Origin: Oscillospiraceae bacterium
GTDB taxonomy: Bacteria > Bacillota > Clostridia > Oscillospirales > Ruminococcaceae
Reading direction: 5' to 3'
DNA length: 9,467 nt
NCBI GenBank assembly: GCA_029062865.1
Contig: JAIDPG010000261.1
Location: forward strand, 1-9,467
Part shown: positions 1 through 5,631 of the stretch, one piece after another
How the letters are laid out: each line of letters begins with the position of its first letter
How positions within the stretch are numbered: the stretch's first letter is position 1
The notes under the pieces: model-generated
What the model was told of the DNA's origin: nothing
The model's database searches: none
The model's input: only the letters and a program-made list of their open reading frames with translations
Made by a program: the position numbers and the translations under genes

Positions 1-815
1 CTCTTTAACTCGCTGACTGCGATCTCGTATTCCTCGTCGTTCGGGGCTTTGCCGTGCCAGTCTACCTCGTTTTCCATATACGAAACGCCTCTGCCCTTCA
101 GCGAGCGCATAACGATAACCGTGGGCTTGCCCATAACAGTTTCGGCTTGGTTGAACGCCTTTTCCATATCGTTGAAGTCGTGCGCGTTGATGTTGATAAC
201 GTGCCAGCCGAACGCTTCAAACTTATCGTCAATCGGGTACGGCGACATAACCTCGCTCACCTTGCCGTCGATTTGCAGACCGTTGTTGTCGACTATCGCG
301 ACAAGATTATCAAGCTTATAATGCGCCGCGAACATTGCCGCTTCCCAGACCTCGCCCTCCTCGAGCTCACCGTCGCCGAGAACAGCGTAGACCTTGTACG
401 GGTCGCAGGAGATCTTCCCCGAGAGCGCCATTCCGCACGCCGCCGAAATTCCCTGCCCTAGCGAGCCCGTGCTCATATCCACGCCCGGGATTTTTATGTC
501 CGGGTGACCTTGCAGCCGCGAGCCGTTTTTACGGAGCGTTTTCATCTCCTCCATAGGGAAAAATCCCCGCAGCGCCAGCGTAGCGTAAAGCGCGGGCGCG
601 GCGTGACCCTTTGACATTATCAAACGGTCGCGCATCGGATCGTCGGGGTTCGCGGGGTCGACGTTCAGGCGGTGCGTGTAGAGATAAGTCAGCACGTCCG
701 CGCAGGAAAGCGAGCCGCCGGGGTGCCCCGCCTTTGCTGAGTGAACGCCCTCAATTATCCCGAGGCGAACCTTGGTTGCGTCTATTTCAAGCTGTCTTAC
801 AAGTTTGTCGTCCAT
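1..815 (-). CDS. tkt: transketolase, N-terminal (TPP-binding) subunit; 3' end beyond the window
   Basis: Thiamine-pyrophosphate-binding half of a split transketolase, a cytosolic enzyme of the non-oxidative pentose phosphate pathway that transfers two-carbon ketol units between sugar phosphates. The 271 visible residues start MDDKLVRQLEIDATK. They contain HPGGS (31-35), SKGHAAPALY (68-77), and the TPP signature opening with GDGELEEGEVW (147-157) and closing with VDNNGLQIDGK (175-185), which binds the diphosphate through Mg2+. Stand-alone N-terminal subunits usually run about 275-280 residues, so only a few C-terminal codons are missing. The ATG at 813-815 is preceded by AAGGAG seven bases upstream, which fixes the start. 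The pyrimidine-binding C-terminal subunit is normally the next gene and would lie just off the left edge. A palindromic element occupies the upstream region. The product call is very secure; the presence of the partner gene is inference. Confidence 0.95.
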   Translation of the reverse strand, partial: MDDKLVRQLEIDATKVRLGIIEGVHSAKAGHPGGSLSCADVLTYLYTHRLNVDPANPDDPMRDRLIMSKGHAAPALYATLALRGFFPMEEMKTLRKNGSRLQGHPDIKIPGVDMSTGSLGQGISAACGMALSGKISCDPYKVYAVLGDGELEEGEVWEAAMFAAHYKLDNLVAIVDNNGLQIDGKVSEVMSPYPIDDKFEAFGWHVININAHDFNDMEKAFNQAETVMGKPTVIVMRSLKGRGVSYMENEVDWHGKAPNDEEYEIAVSELK

Positions 816-837
816 ATTTTTTCTCCTTATTTTAATT

Positions 838-951
838 TAAATTTCAAAATTCCCTCACCGTATGCTCGCTCCGCGCTTCGCGCTCCGCTGCGCTACGCTG
901 AGGGAACCGGTCAAGATTTTCTTCGAAAATCTTGACACTTTTTGAAATTTA
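838..951. repeat. nested palindromic intergenic element (MITE/REP-like candidate)
   Basis: This 114-base non-coding element has three nested layers. The outer 12-base arms are a perfect inverted repeat (TAAATTTCAAAA at 838-849, TTTTGAAATTTA at 940-951). Immediately inside the left arm, TTCCCTCA (850-857) is matched by TGAGGGAA (899-906), enclosing a GC-rich core made of short CGCTCCGCG-like words. A separate perfect hairpin, TCAAGATTTTC / GAAAATCTTGA with a 3-base loop, occupies 911-935. Each outer arm ends in TA, as expected for TA-target insertions, but the TA is also simply part of the palindrome. No protein is encoded. It lies between the stop of the orphan gene and the start of the transketolase gene, so read on the minus strand the 899-906/850-857 stem followed by TTTTG could also act as a weak terminator. 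Between 952 and the gene end at 1017 only a minor hairpin is visible (TCGGA at 977-981 with TCCGA at 1011-1015). Confidence 0.7.
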
Positions 952-1016
952 TGCGGTCTTGCTATGTTGCTGCGAGTCGGAACGCGCTGTAATGCGCTTG
1001 CTTGATATGCTCCGAT

Positions 1017-1679
1017 TTAATGATTATGCCAGTCGGTAAATGTGAAGTTCTCGTCCAGCTCACCGCTCACCGCACAGGCAAGCTGCGCTCCCCATCCGTC
1101 GCTGAACTGAAACGACAGATATTCTCCGTTCAAGTAAAGGTACTCCGGCTTGAATGATTTGATAAAGCCGTCGAGGTTGAACATCGGGTAGAGCCTGCGA
1201 ATAAGCGCCTCAACGTCGGGCTTTTCCTCCGTGCCGTTATTGGGCTTCTCATCAAAATCATCCCATAGGTCATCTATACATATGTCCTCGTGACGGTAAG
1301 CAATGTTCTTGTCCCCGTTTGCAGAGTATTTTTCGGGATACCCCGGCAAAATCGTCTCTTTTATCTCCCAAAACGGAAACTCGCAACGTTCCATTTCCGC
1401 GAAAAGATAAAACAGAATATTGTCGTTTATCTGCTTTGCGTTCGCGGCTATCTCTCTTTCCTTTTGATTGTAATACTCGGCAAGCTCTTTGGCTATCTCA
1501 TCGGGATTGTCGGATTCTATAAACGGCAGCTCGTCGTCCTCCAAAATCGCGTCGAGCAAGTCCTCATCGAACTGAATTGCCTCGCCGTCAAAATCCGCGT
1601 TCACAAACGTTCCCGCGATACCGATCGAGAAGCTGCCCTTAGCCTTAAAAACACCGTCCTCACAAATTACTTCAATCAT
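1017..1679 (-). CDS. acidic protein of unknown function, 220 aa
   Basis: I do not recognise this family with confidence. The product is a soluble, strongly acidic protein with no signal peptide or membrane segment. Visible features are an Asp/Glu-rich stretch at about residues 30-66, a predicted helix with AKELAEYYNQKEREIAANAK (about 63-82), a FWEIKE segment near 104, a second acidic patch (CIDDLWDDFDE, about 133-143), and a C-terminal part with PEYLYLNGEYLSFQFSDGWG (about 178-197). The start ATG at 1677-1679 has AAGGGGA upstream at a workable distance, so the frame is likely translated. The overall look recalls small cytosolic proteins of unknown function and immunity-like proteins common in Firmicutes, but no diagnostic motif supports a function. 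It is not tightly packed with its neighbours: 110 bases separate it from the upstream gene and 201 from the downstream one, and both gaps hold palindromic sequence. Confidence 0.75.
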   Translation of the reverse strand: MIEVICEDGVFKAKGSFSIGIAGTFVNADFDGEAIQFDEDLLDAILEDDELPFIESDNPDEIAKELAEYYNQKEREIAANAKQINDNILFYLFAEMERCEFPFWEIKETILPGYPEKYSANGDKNIAYRHEDICIDDLWDDFDEKPNNGTEEKPDVEALIRRLYPMFNLDGFIKSFKPEYLYLNGEYLSFQFSDGWGAQLACAVSGELDENFTFTDWHNH

Positions 1680-1702
1680 CTAACAATTCCCCTTTTAGAT
1701 AA

Positions 1703-1792
1703 TAGCTTAATAGCGATTAGCAGCCGGTTATTGCAGCCGATAGGCTTATCCGCTCGGGCAACTGACAACCGGCAACTATTCTCTAATAACTA
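1703..1792. repeat. long imperfect intergenic palindrome
   Basis: The two halves of this gap are imperfect inverted copies. The perfect core of the arms is GCCGGTT (1723-1729) and AACCGGC (1767-1773). Inside it, TTGC plus CCGA (1731-1740, with two extra bases) can pair with TCGGGCAA (1755-1762). Outside it, TAGCTTAATAGCGATTAG (1703-1720) is about 70% complementary to 1776-1792. The right arm ends on the TAG stop codon of the 1790-2494 gene. Read on the minus strand the structure is not followed by a U-tract, so it is a poor intrinsic terminator. It could be an RNA processing or stability structure, or a degraded repeat element. I see no clear promoter in the 110-base gap. Confidence 0.5.
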
Positions 1793-2494
1793 TCTGCATA
1801 TATAGCCAACAGAACGTGGGTATTGCTTTGCAGAGAAGCTTGTGTCGATGCCCCACGCCGCCGCGAGCTCGAGAACGTAATCCTCGTCGGGGGTTTCGTG
1901 GATCTCCCAGTCCGCTTCCTCGTTCGGGAGGAGGTTTGTGAAGCCGAGGCGTATCTCCTCGGGAGTGAGCTCTCCCCTGTTAAGGAAAACCGTGCCGTCG
2001 CAGCCGCACCAGCCGTAGCCGCGGATCATCTCGCCGTTGACGTACTTCGCCCACGCGTGGTAATCCGAAACGCGCTGTGTTACGAAAAACTGCACCTCGG
2101 GGAAGTTTTTTGCGGCGTTGTCAAGGAGCTCCGGCGCGAGCGTCAGCGTGTCCATTCCGAAATTCACGACAAGCACGTAGCCGTCCAGCGCGGGCGATAT
2201 GAAACGATAGCCGTTGTAAGCCATTTCAATGCCCTTGTCCCAGTTCGAGGGCTCGGCGTTTTTCAAGCCCAGCTTTTCGATCACGTCAAGCGGAGAATCC
2301 GACTTTACGCAAAGCCAGTTGCACTTATAGCCGAACGCCACGGGGAAATCCGCGTCGCTGCCCGTTTCGGGAATAAAAGCGGGCGCGGGCTGTTGCTGAA
2401 CCCGAGGCGCCGGCTGCGCTTGCTCAACGGGCTTCGCCTTATCCTTATTATTCAGATATTTGCTGTTTCCAAAAAGATCGTCAAGAAATCCCAT
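1790..2494 (-). CDS. conserved protein of unknown function with N-terminal Pro/Gln-rich linker, 234 aa
   Basis: Cytosolic protein with three parts: a short N-terminal segment MGFLDDLFG (1-9); a low-complexity Lys/Pro/Gln/Ala linker (about 18-42); and a globular domain (about 48-222). The domain carries CNWLCVKSDSPLDVIEKLGL (58-77), SNWDKGIE (83-90), SPALDGYVLVV (100-110), VSDYHAWAKYVNGEMIRGYG (142-161), GELTPEE (174-180) and LELAAAWGIDTSF (208-220). From memory, the order NW..G / DGW.LVV / DYHAW.K..NG..R.Y / GELTPEE / A.AW.ID matches a widespread bacterial family annotated only as hypothetical. I know of no function for it. The start ATG at 2492-2494 has an excellent GGAGG seven bases upstream. 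It begins 12 bases after the stop of the HAD phosphatase gene, so the two are almost certainly cotranscribed. The last 14 residues (SAKQYPRSVGYICR) look like a non-conserved tail. No catalytic residues can be assigned. Confidence 0.85.
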   Translation of the reverse strand: MGFLDDLFGNSKYLNNKDKAKPVEQAQPAPRVQQQPAPAFIPETGSDADFPVAFGYKCNWLCVKSDSPLDVIEKLGLKNAEPSNWDKGIEMAYNGYRFISPALDGYVLVVNFGMDTLTLAPELLDNAAKNFPEVQFFVTQRVSDYHAWAKYVNGEMIRGYGWCGCDGTVFLNRGELTPEEIRLGFTNLLPNEEADWEIHETPDEDYVLELAAAWGIDTSFSAKQYPRSVGYICR

Positions 2495-2506
2495 ATCTTA
2501 CCTCCG

Positions 2507-3316
2507 TTAAATTTTTTCGATATAATCTATAATTTCTGCGACAGCGCCGCTGTTGTTGTCGCAGACTATCAAGTCCGCGGCTTGTTTTACGCTTGGCTGA
2601 GCGCTCGCGACGGCGCAGCCCAAATCCGCTTTTTGTATCATCGCGGTGTCGTTCATATAATCACCCGCGGCGACGGAAAAGCGCTTCTCCGCGCCGAGAA
2701 TTCGGATAAGCTCCGCAAAGCCGCGCGATTTGTCAACGCCCTTTGGCAGGCACTCGAAATAGTGCGGCGCGCTGCGCACCCATTGCGTTTGCTCAAAGCC
2801 GCCGCGCTCCACCGCTTTCTGAACCTCGTCAAGCTTGCTCGGTTCGGCGGCGATCACGAACTTAAGCCAGCCGCCCTCGGGGATCTCGTCGAGCGGTCGG
2901 CGGTCGGGAGTGACCTGCTCCATTTCGAGGTGTTCCTGCTCCGTTTGATTGATAAACGGCACGTAGACCGTCTGCTCGTGCAGCACCTCAAAGCCAAGCG
3001 TTTCGGGGAACAGCGCGTTTAGTCTGCGGATATAATCCCGCGCGATTTCACCGATTTCACACTGCCAGAGGAATTTTCCCTGCTTAAAATCGTAAACGCC
3101 CGCGCCGTTAAAAAGCACGCTCGGAATTTCAAGGTGCAGCACGTCCTCGACGATACGCCGCGCCATTGCGTAGCCGCGCCCCGTCGCCGTCGTGAAAAGC
3201 CCGCCTCCGTCTTGGAAGCGCCTTATTGCCTCCATATCCTTATCGAGAATCCGCTTGTCGTCGGTGAGCAAAGTGCCGTCAAGGTCTGTCATAAAAATCA
3301 CGTTTTTGAAATCCAT
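2507..3316 (-). CDS. Cof-type HAD-IIB family hydrolase (putative sugar/flavin phosphatase)
   Basis: Haloacid dehalogenase superfamily phosphatase of the Cof/YbiV-like group, cytosolic and Mg2+-dependent. The 269 residues match the usual length of about 260-280. Motif I is DLDGTLL with nucleophile Asp11 and acid/base Asp13. Motif II is TATGR with Thr45. The motif III lysine is probably Lys196 in KGVDKSRG. Motif IV is GDYMND with Asp219 and Asp223 for the metal. A type IIB cap, which sets substrate choice, lies between motifs II and III (about 85-185). Members act on sugar phosphates, FMN, pyridoxal phosphate or similar small molecules, and the substrate cannot be read from sequence. The start ATG at 3314-3316 has AAAGGAG nine bases upstream. 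The gene starts 24 bases after the LRR gene and is followed 12 bases later by the 1790-2494 gene, so it sits inside the operon. The family call is secure; the substrate is unknown. Confidence 0.93.
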   Translation of the reverse strand: MDFKNVIFMTDLDGTLLTDDKRILDKDMEAIRRFQDGGGLFTTATGRGYAMARRIVEDVLHLEIPSVLFNGAGVYDFKQGKFLWQCEIGEIARDYIRRLNALFPETLGFEVLHEQTVYVPFINQTEQEHLEMEQVTPDRRPLDEIPEGGWLKFVIAAEPSKLDEVQKAVERGGFEQTQWVRSAPHYFECLPKGVDKSRGFAELIRILGAEKRFSVAAGDYMNDTAMIQKADLGCAVASAQPSVKQAADLIVCDNNSGAVAEIIDYIEKI

Positions 3317-3340
3317 TGCGGCACGCTCCTTTCGTTTTTG

Positions 3341-4102
3341 TTATAATCGCAGCCACTCACCCATATCGAACCTATTCAACAAATCCGATTTTCCGGCTTT
3401 TTCAAGGCGGTTAGTCAGTACATTGTCACGCTTACAGCTCCTGTCAAGCGATCCGGAAAACCGCTCCAAAAATTCCATACGAAGCAGAACGTCAGCGATT
3501 TTTGTGCCGCTGAGCTTATCCGCCGCCAGCGAGAAAGCAAGGAAACGTATAGCCGATTTTGTTAAGCTCTCGATATCGTTCAGCTTGTGAAGCTCGTAGA
3601 TTTTAATCCCGTACAGGCTCGGCATTTTCCCGAAATCGGGCAGCTTCTCTACGGCGGGAAGCGACATCAAATACAGCTTTTTCAAGCCCTTCATATCTTC
3701 GACAAACGACAAATCCGCGACCTTTCGCATATCCATAAGCTCCAGATACTCGAGCTTATCCATTAGCTTGAGTGCTCCGGGATTGAGCTGCTTATATAGT
3801 GACAGGCTTTTGAGCGCCGGGAGCTTTACGTTCGACAGGTCAACCTCCGCGGGGAGCAGCAGCGTAAGAGAGTTCAACTGCTTAAGCTCCGATAGTCCGT
3901 CGGCGTTCGCGAAATCGCCGTTTACAAACAGCTTTTCAACGTTCGGATAATCCCGCAGGAAATTGAGATCGGCTTTCTTGTTGTTGGAATACACGGCGAG
4001 ATCCGTTACTTTATCGGGCTTTAGTCCAAGAAGCTCGGCGAACGTTTCCGTCTTTCCGATCTTTATTGTGGGATTTTGGGGAACAAGACCTCCGACGTTC
4101 AC
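3341..4102 (-). CDS. leucine-rich-repeat protein, cytosolic, 253 aa, GTG start
   Basis: The protein consists mainly of leucine-rich repeats of about 20-24 residues spanning roughly residues 33-192. Examples are KVTDLAVYSN, NVEKLFVNGD, QLNSLTLLLP, ALKSLSLYKQ, KLEYLELMDM, GLKKLYLMSL and SLYGIKIYEL, each with the LxxLxL-type strand. LRRs form a curved solenoid that binds other proteins. There is no signal peptide, membrane anchor or sorting signal, so unlike internalins it is probably intracellular. The C-terminal 60 residues are more basic and lack the repeat. I chose the GTG at 4100-4102 over an in-frame GTG three codons upstream (4109-4111), because only the former sits six bases after a GAGGTG ribosome binding site; the upstream GTG lies inside that site. 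The gene begins 10 bases after the pseudouridine synthase stop, suggesting translational coupling. Its partner and function are unknown. Confidence 0.82.
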   Translation of the reverse strand: MNVGGLVPQNPTIKIGKTETFAELLGLKPDKVTDLAVYSNNKKADLNFLRDYPNVEKLFVNGDFANADGLSELKQLNSLTLLLPAEVDLSNVKLPALKSLSLYKQLNPGALKLMDKLEYLELMDMRKVADLSFVEDMKGLKKLYLMSLPAVEKLPDFGKMPSLYGIKIYELHKLNDIESLTKSAIRFLAFSLAADKLSGTKIADVLLRMEFLERFSGSLDRSCKRDNVLTNRLEKAGKSDLLNRFDMGEWLRL

Positions 4103-4108
4103 AAAACA

Positions 4109-4114
4109 CACCTC
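4109..4114 (-). promoter_or_regulatory. ribosome binding site of the LRR gene, overlapping the upstream stop codon
   Basis: On the minus strand GAGGTG is followed by six bases and then GTG at 4102-4100. The pseudouridine synthase stop codon TGA (4115-4113) overlaps the site by two bases. Ribosomes terminating on the upstream gene would therefore stand on this site, which fits translational coupling and argues for the GTG at 4102 as the true start. Confidence 0.65.
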
Positions 4115-5006
4115 ACTCGATACTTTTAAGGAACTTCACAAAATACTCGGGAAGCTCGGAATCGAACTCCATATTCTCCCCCGTTCTCGGGTGAACAAAG
4201 CCGATCTTCCTCGCGTGGAGGCACTGTCCGCAAAGCCATTTCGGCTTGCCGTTTCCGTAGACCTCGTCCCCTGCAACGGCGTGCCCGATGTAGCTTAAAT
4301 GCACGCGTATCTGGTGGGTTCGCCCCGTTTCGAGCCGCACGTTCAAGTGCGTGTAGCCCGCATAGTTTTTGACAACGCTGTAATGCGTAATCGCCTCGCG
4401 GGAGTTTTCGAGCGTGACGCACATTTTCTTGCGGTCGGTCTTGTGCCTGCCAATCGGCGCGTTTACCGTGCCGTCCTCTTTTATCGAGCCGCACACTACC
4501 GCGCTGTATTCACGCGTGAACGAGTGCGCCTTTATCTGCTCGGAAAGCGCCAGATGCGCCGCGTCGTTTTTCGCTATCATCAAAAGCCCGCTGGTGTCCT
4601 TGTCGATACGGTGAACTATCCCCGGACGGATCTCGCCGTTTATCCCCGAAAGCCGCTCTCCGCAATGAAACATCAGCGCGTTTACAAGAGTGCCCGAATA
4701 ATGCCCCGCCGCGGGGTGGACGACCATTCCTTTCGGCTTGTTGACGACAAGCACGTCGTCGTCCTCGTAGACGATTTCCAGCGGAATATTTTCGGGGAGA
4801 ATGTCAACGGCTTCCGGCTCCGGGAGCGTTATCACAATCTCCGCGCCGAGCTTCGGCACGTCCTTCTTCCCCGCCGTTTTGCCGTCAGCGGTGACAAGCC
4901 CGCGCTCGATAAGCCGTACCGCCGCGCTTCTCGTAAGCTCGGAGCTTTCGGCGATCTGCTTGTCAAGGCGGTTTTCGCCGTCGGAAAAAAATCGAATTGT
5001 TTCCAT
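4113..5006 (-). CDS. RluA/RluD-family pseudouridine synthase
   Basis: This enzyme isomerises specific uridines in RNA to pseudouridine, in this subfamily normally in 23S rRNA. It has 297 residues, the expected length of about 290-310. An S4 RNA-binding domain occupies about 12-60 (ENRLDKQIAE, SAAVRLIERGLV). The catalytic domain follows, with NKPKGMVVHP (89-98), the family signature IRPGIVHRIDKDTSGLLMIAKN at 126-147, whose catalytic residue is Asp135 in HRID, and GRTHQIRVH (228-236) and a late LHARKIGF (263-270). It corresponds in position to ylyB of Bacillus subtilis, which follows lspA. The exact target uridines cannot be deduced. The ATG at 5004-5006 is only two bases downstream of the lspA stop and has just a weak purine-rich site (GAAGAATAAAT), so translation probably depends on coupling with lspA. 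Confidence 0.94.
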   Translation of the reverse strand: METIRFFSDGENRLDKQIAESSELTRSAAVRLIERGLVTADGKTAGKKDVPKLGAEIVITLPEPEAVDILPENIPLEIVYEDDDVLVVNKPKGMVVHPAAGHYSGTLVNALMFHCGERLSGINGEIRPGIVHRIDKDTSGLLMIAKNDAAHLALSEQIKAHSFTREYSAVVCGSIKEDGTVNAPIGRHKTDRKKMCVTLENSREAITHYSVVKNYAGYTHLNVRLETGRTHQIRVHLSYIGHAVAGDEVYGNGKPKWLCGQCLHARKIGFVHPRTGENMEFDSELPEYFVKFLKSIE

Positions 5007-5008
5007 AT

Positions 5009-5566
5009 TTATTCTTCGGTTTCGGGTGCTTCTTCGAGAGTTTCTTTCTCGGCTTTTTCCTCGGCTTCGCTTGACGCTTTCTCCAGCTTTTTACGCTTGT
5101 GCTCGCGGATTTCATCCACAATTACCGTAAGCAAAAGCAATCCCGCACCGCACACCGCGCAGATGTCGGCGAAGTTGAAAATCGGGAAGTTGATAATTCT
5201 CACGTCGATAAAATCAACGACCAAGCCGCTGTTGAAAATGCGGTCGATAAGATTTCCGATGCCGCCGCCGAGAATAAGCGAAATGGACGCGAGATAAACG
5301 GGGCGGTGAACCTTTTTCGATATCATCAGAAACAGCAGCCACAAGATCACAAGCGACGTGATTATTATCAAAAACAGCGTCTTGCCCGAAAGCCTGCTGA
5401 ACGCCGCGCCGTTATTTAACGTGTAGTAGAGATTAAGCACCTCTGTGTCGCCGATTTTTATCAGGTGAATAGTGTCGCTCGGCTCCATATTTGTCACAAC
5501 CGCCCACTTTGTAAGCCTGTCGATCCCCACAAGCACCGCCGAGATAAGTAACCAAATGTAATGCAA
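5009..5566 (-). CDS. lspA: lipoprotein signal peptidase (signal peptidase II)
   Basis: Membrane aspartyl protease that removes the signal peptide from prolipoproteins after diacylglyceryl transfer to the lipobox cysteine. There are four predicted membrane segments (about 2-15, 63-82, 89-106, 133-151). Conserved features are D16 with K20 (IDRLTK), NNGAAFS (51-57), GGIGNLIDR (101-109), VVDFIDV (116-122) and FNFAD (130-134); the catalytic aspartates are Asp118 and Asp134. At 185 residues it is slightly longer than the usual 150-170, because a cytoplasmic tail of about 33 residues starts basic (REHKRKKLEK) and ends in a Glu-rich run. The start is TTG at 5564-5566, supported by AAGGGG six bases upstream. 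The first in-frame ATG is Met27, past the first helix and Asp16. The gene lies between ileS and the pseudouridine synthase, as in Bacillus, though without ylyA. Confidence 0.96.
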   Translation of the reverse strand: MHYIWLLISAVLVGIDRLTKWAVVTNMEPSDTIHLIKIGDTEVLNLYYTLNNGAAFSRLSGKTLFLIIITSLVILWLLFLMISKKVHRPVYLASISLILGGGIGNLIDRIFNSGLVVDFIDVRIINFPIFNFADICAVCGAGLLLLTVIVDEIREHKRKKLEKASSEAEEKAEKETLEEAPETEE

Positions 5567-5572
5567 ATATAT

Positions 5573-5578
5573 CCCCTT
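5573..5578 (-). promoter_or_regulatory. ribosome binding site that fixes the TTG start of lspA
   Basis: On the minus strand AAGGGG (within AAAAGGGGAT) is followed by six bases and then TTG at 5566-5564. No ATG or GTG occurs in this frame close enough to keep the first membrane helix and Asp16 intact, so the site decides for TTG. Confidence 0.7.
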
Positions 5579-5593
5579 TTTTCATACAAAATG

Positions 5594-5618
5594 TAGGAGG
5601 GAAGAATGTCCCCTCCTA
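5594..5618. other. hairpin in the ileS-lspA gap
   Basis: Perfect 8-base inverted repeat TAGGAGGG (5594-5601) and CCCTCCTA (5611-5618) with a 9-base loop, 13 bases after the ileS stop codon. On the minus strand it is followed by CATTTTGTATG, a poor U-tract, so it may be a leaky terminator or an mRNA processing/stability element that separates ileS and lspA expression. The stem itself contains a ribosome-binding-like AGGAGG and its complement. Confidence 0.55.
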
Positions 5619-5631
5619 GCATGTTATTTTG

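Noticed and set aside
838..951. CRISPR array or riboswitch in the palindromic gap
   Set aside because: There is no regularly spaced direct repeat. The symmetry is inverted and nested, and no known riboswitch core is recognisable.
816..1016. Promoter for the transketolase gene
   Set aside because: TTGACC occurs in the 911-935 hairpin and AT-rich sequence lies near the start, but no -35/-10 pair with 16-18 base spacing could be found.
1823..3022. 399-codon plus-strand open frame
   Set aside because: It runs across two well-supported minus-strand genes and the gap between them, and its composition is that of an antisense shadow.
4109..4111. Upstream GTG as start of the LRR gene
   Set aside because: It lies within the GAGGTG ribosome binding site itself. 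The next in-frame GTG, three codons later, has proper six-base spacing.
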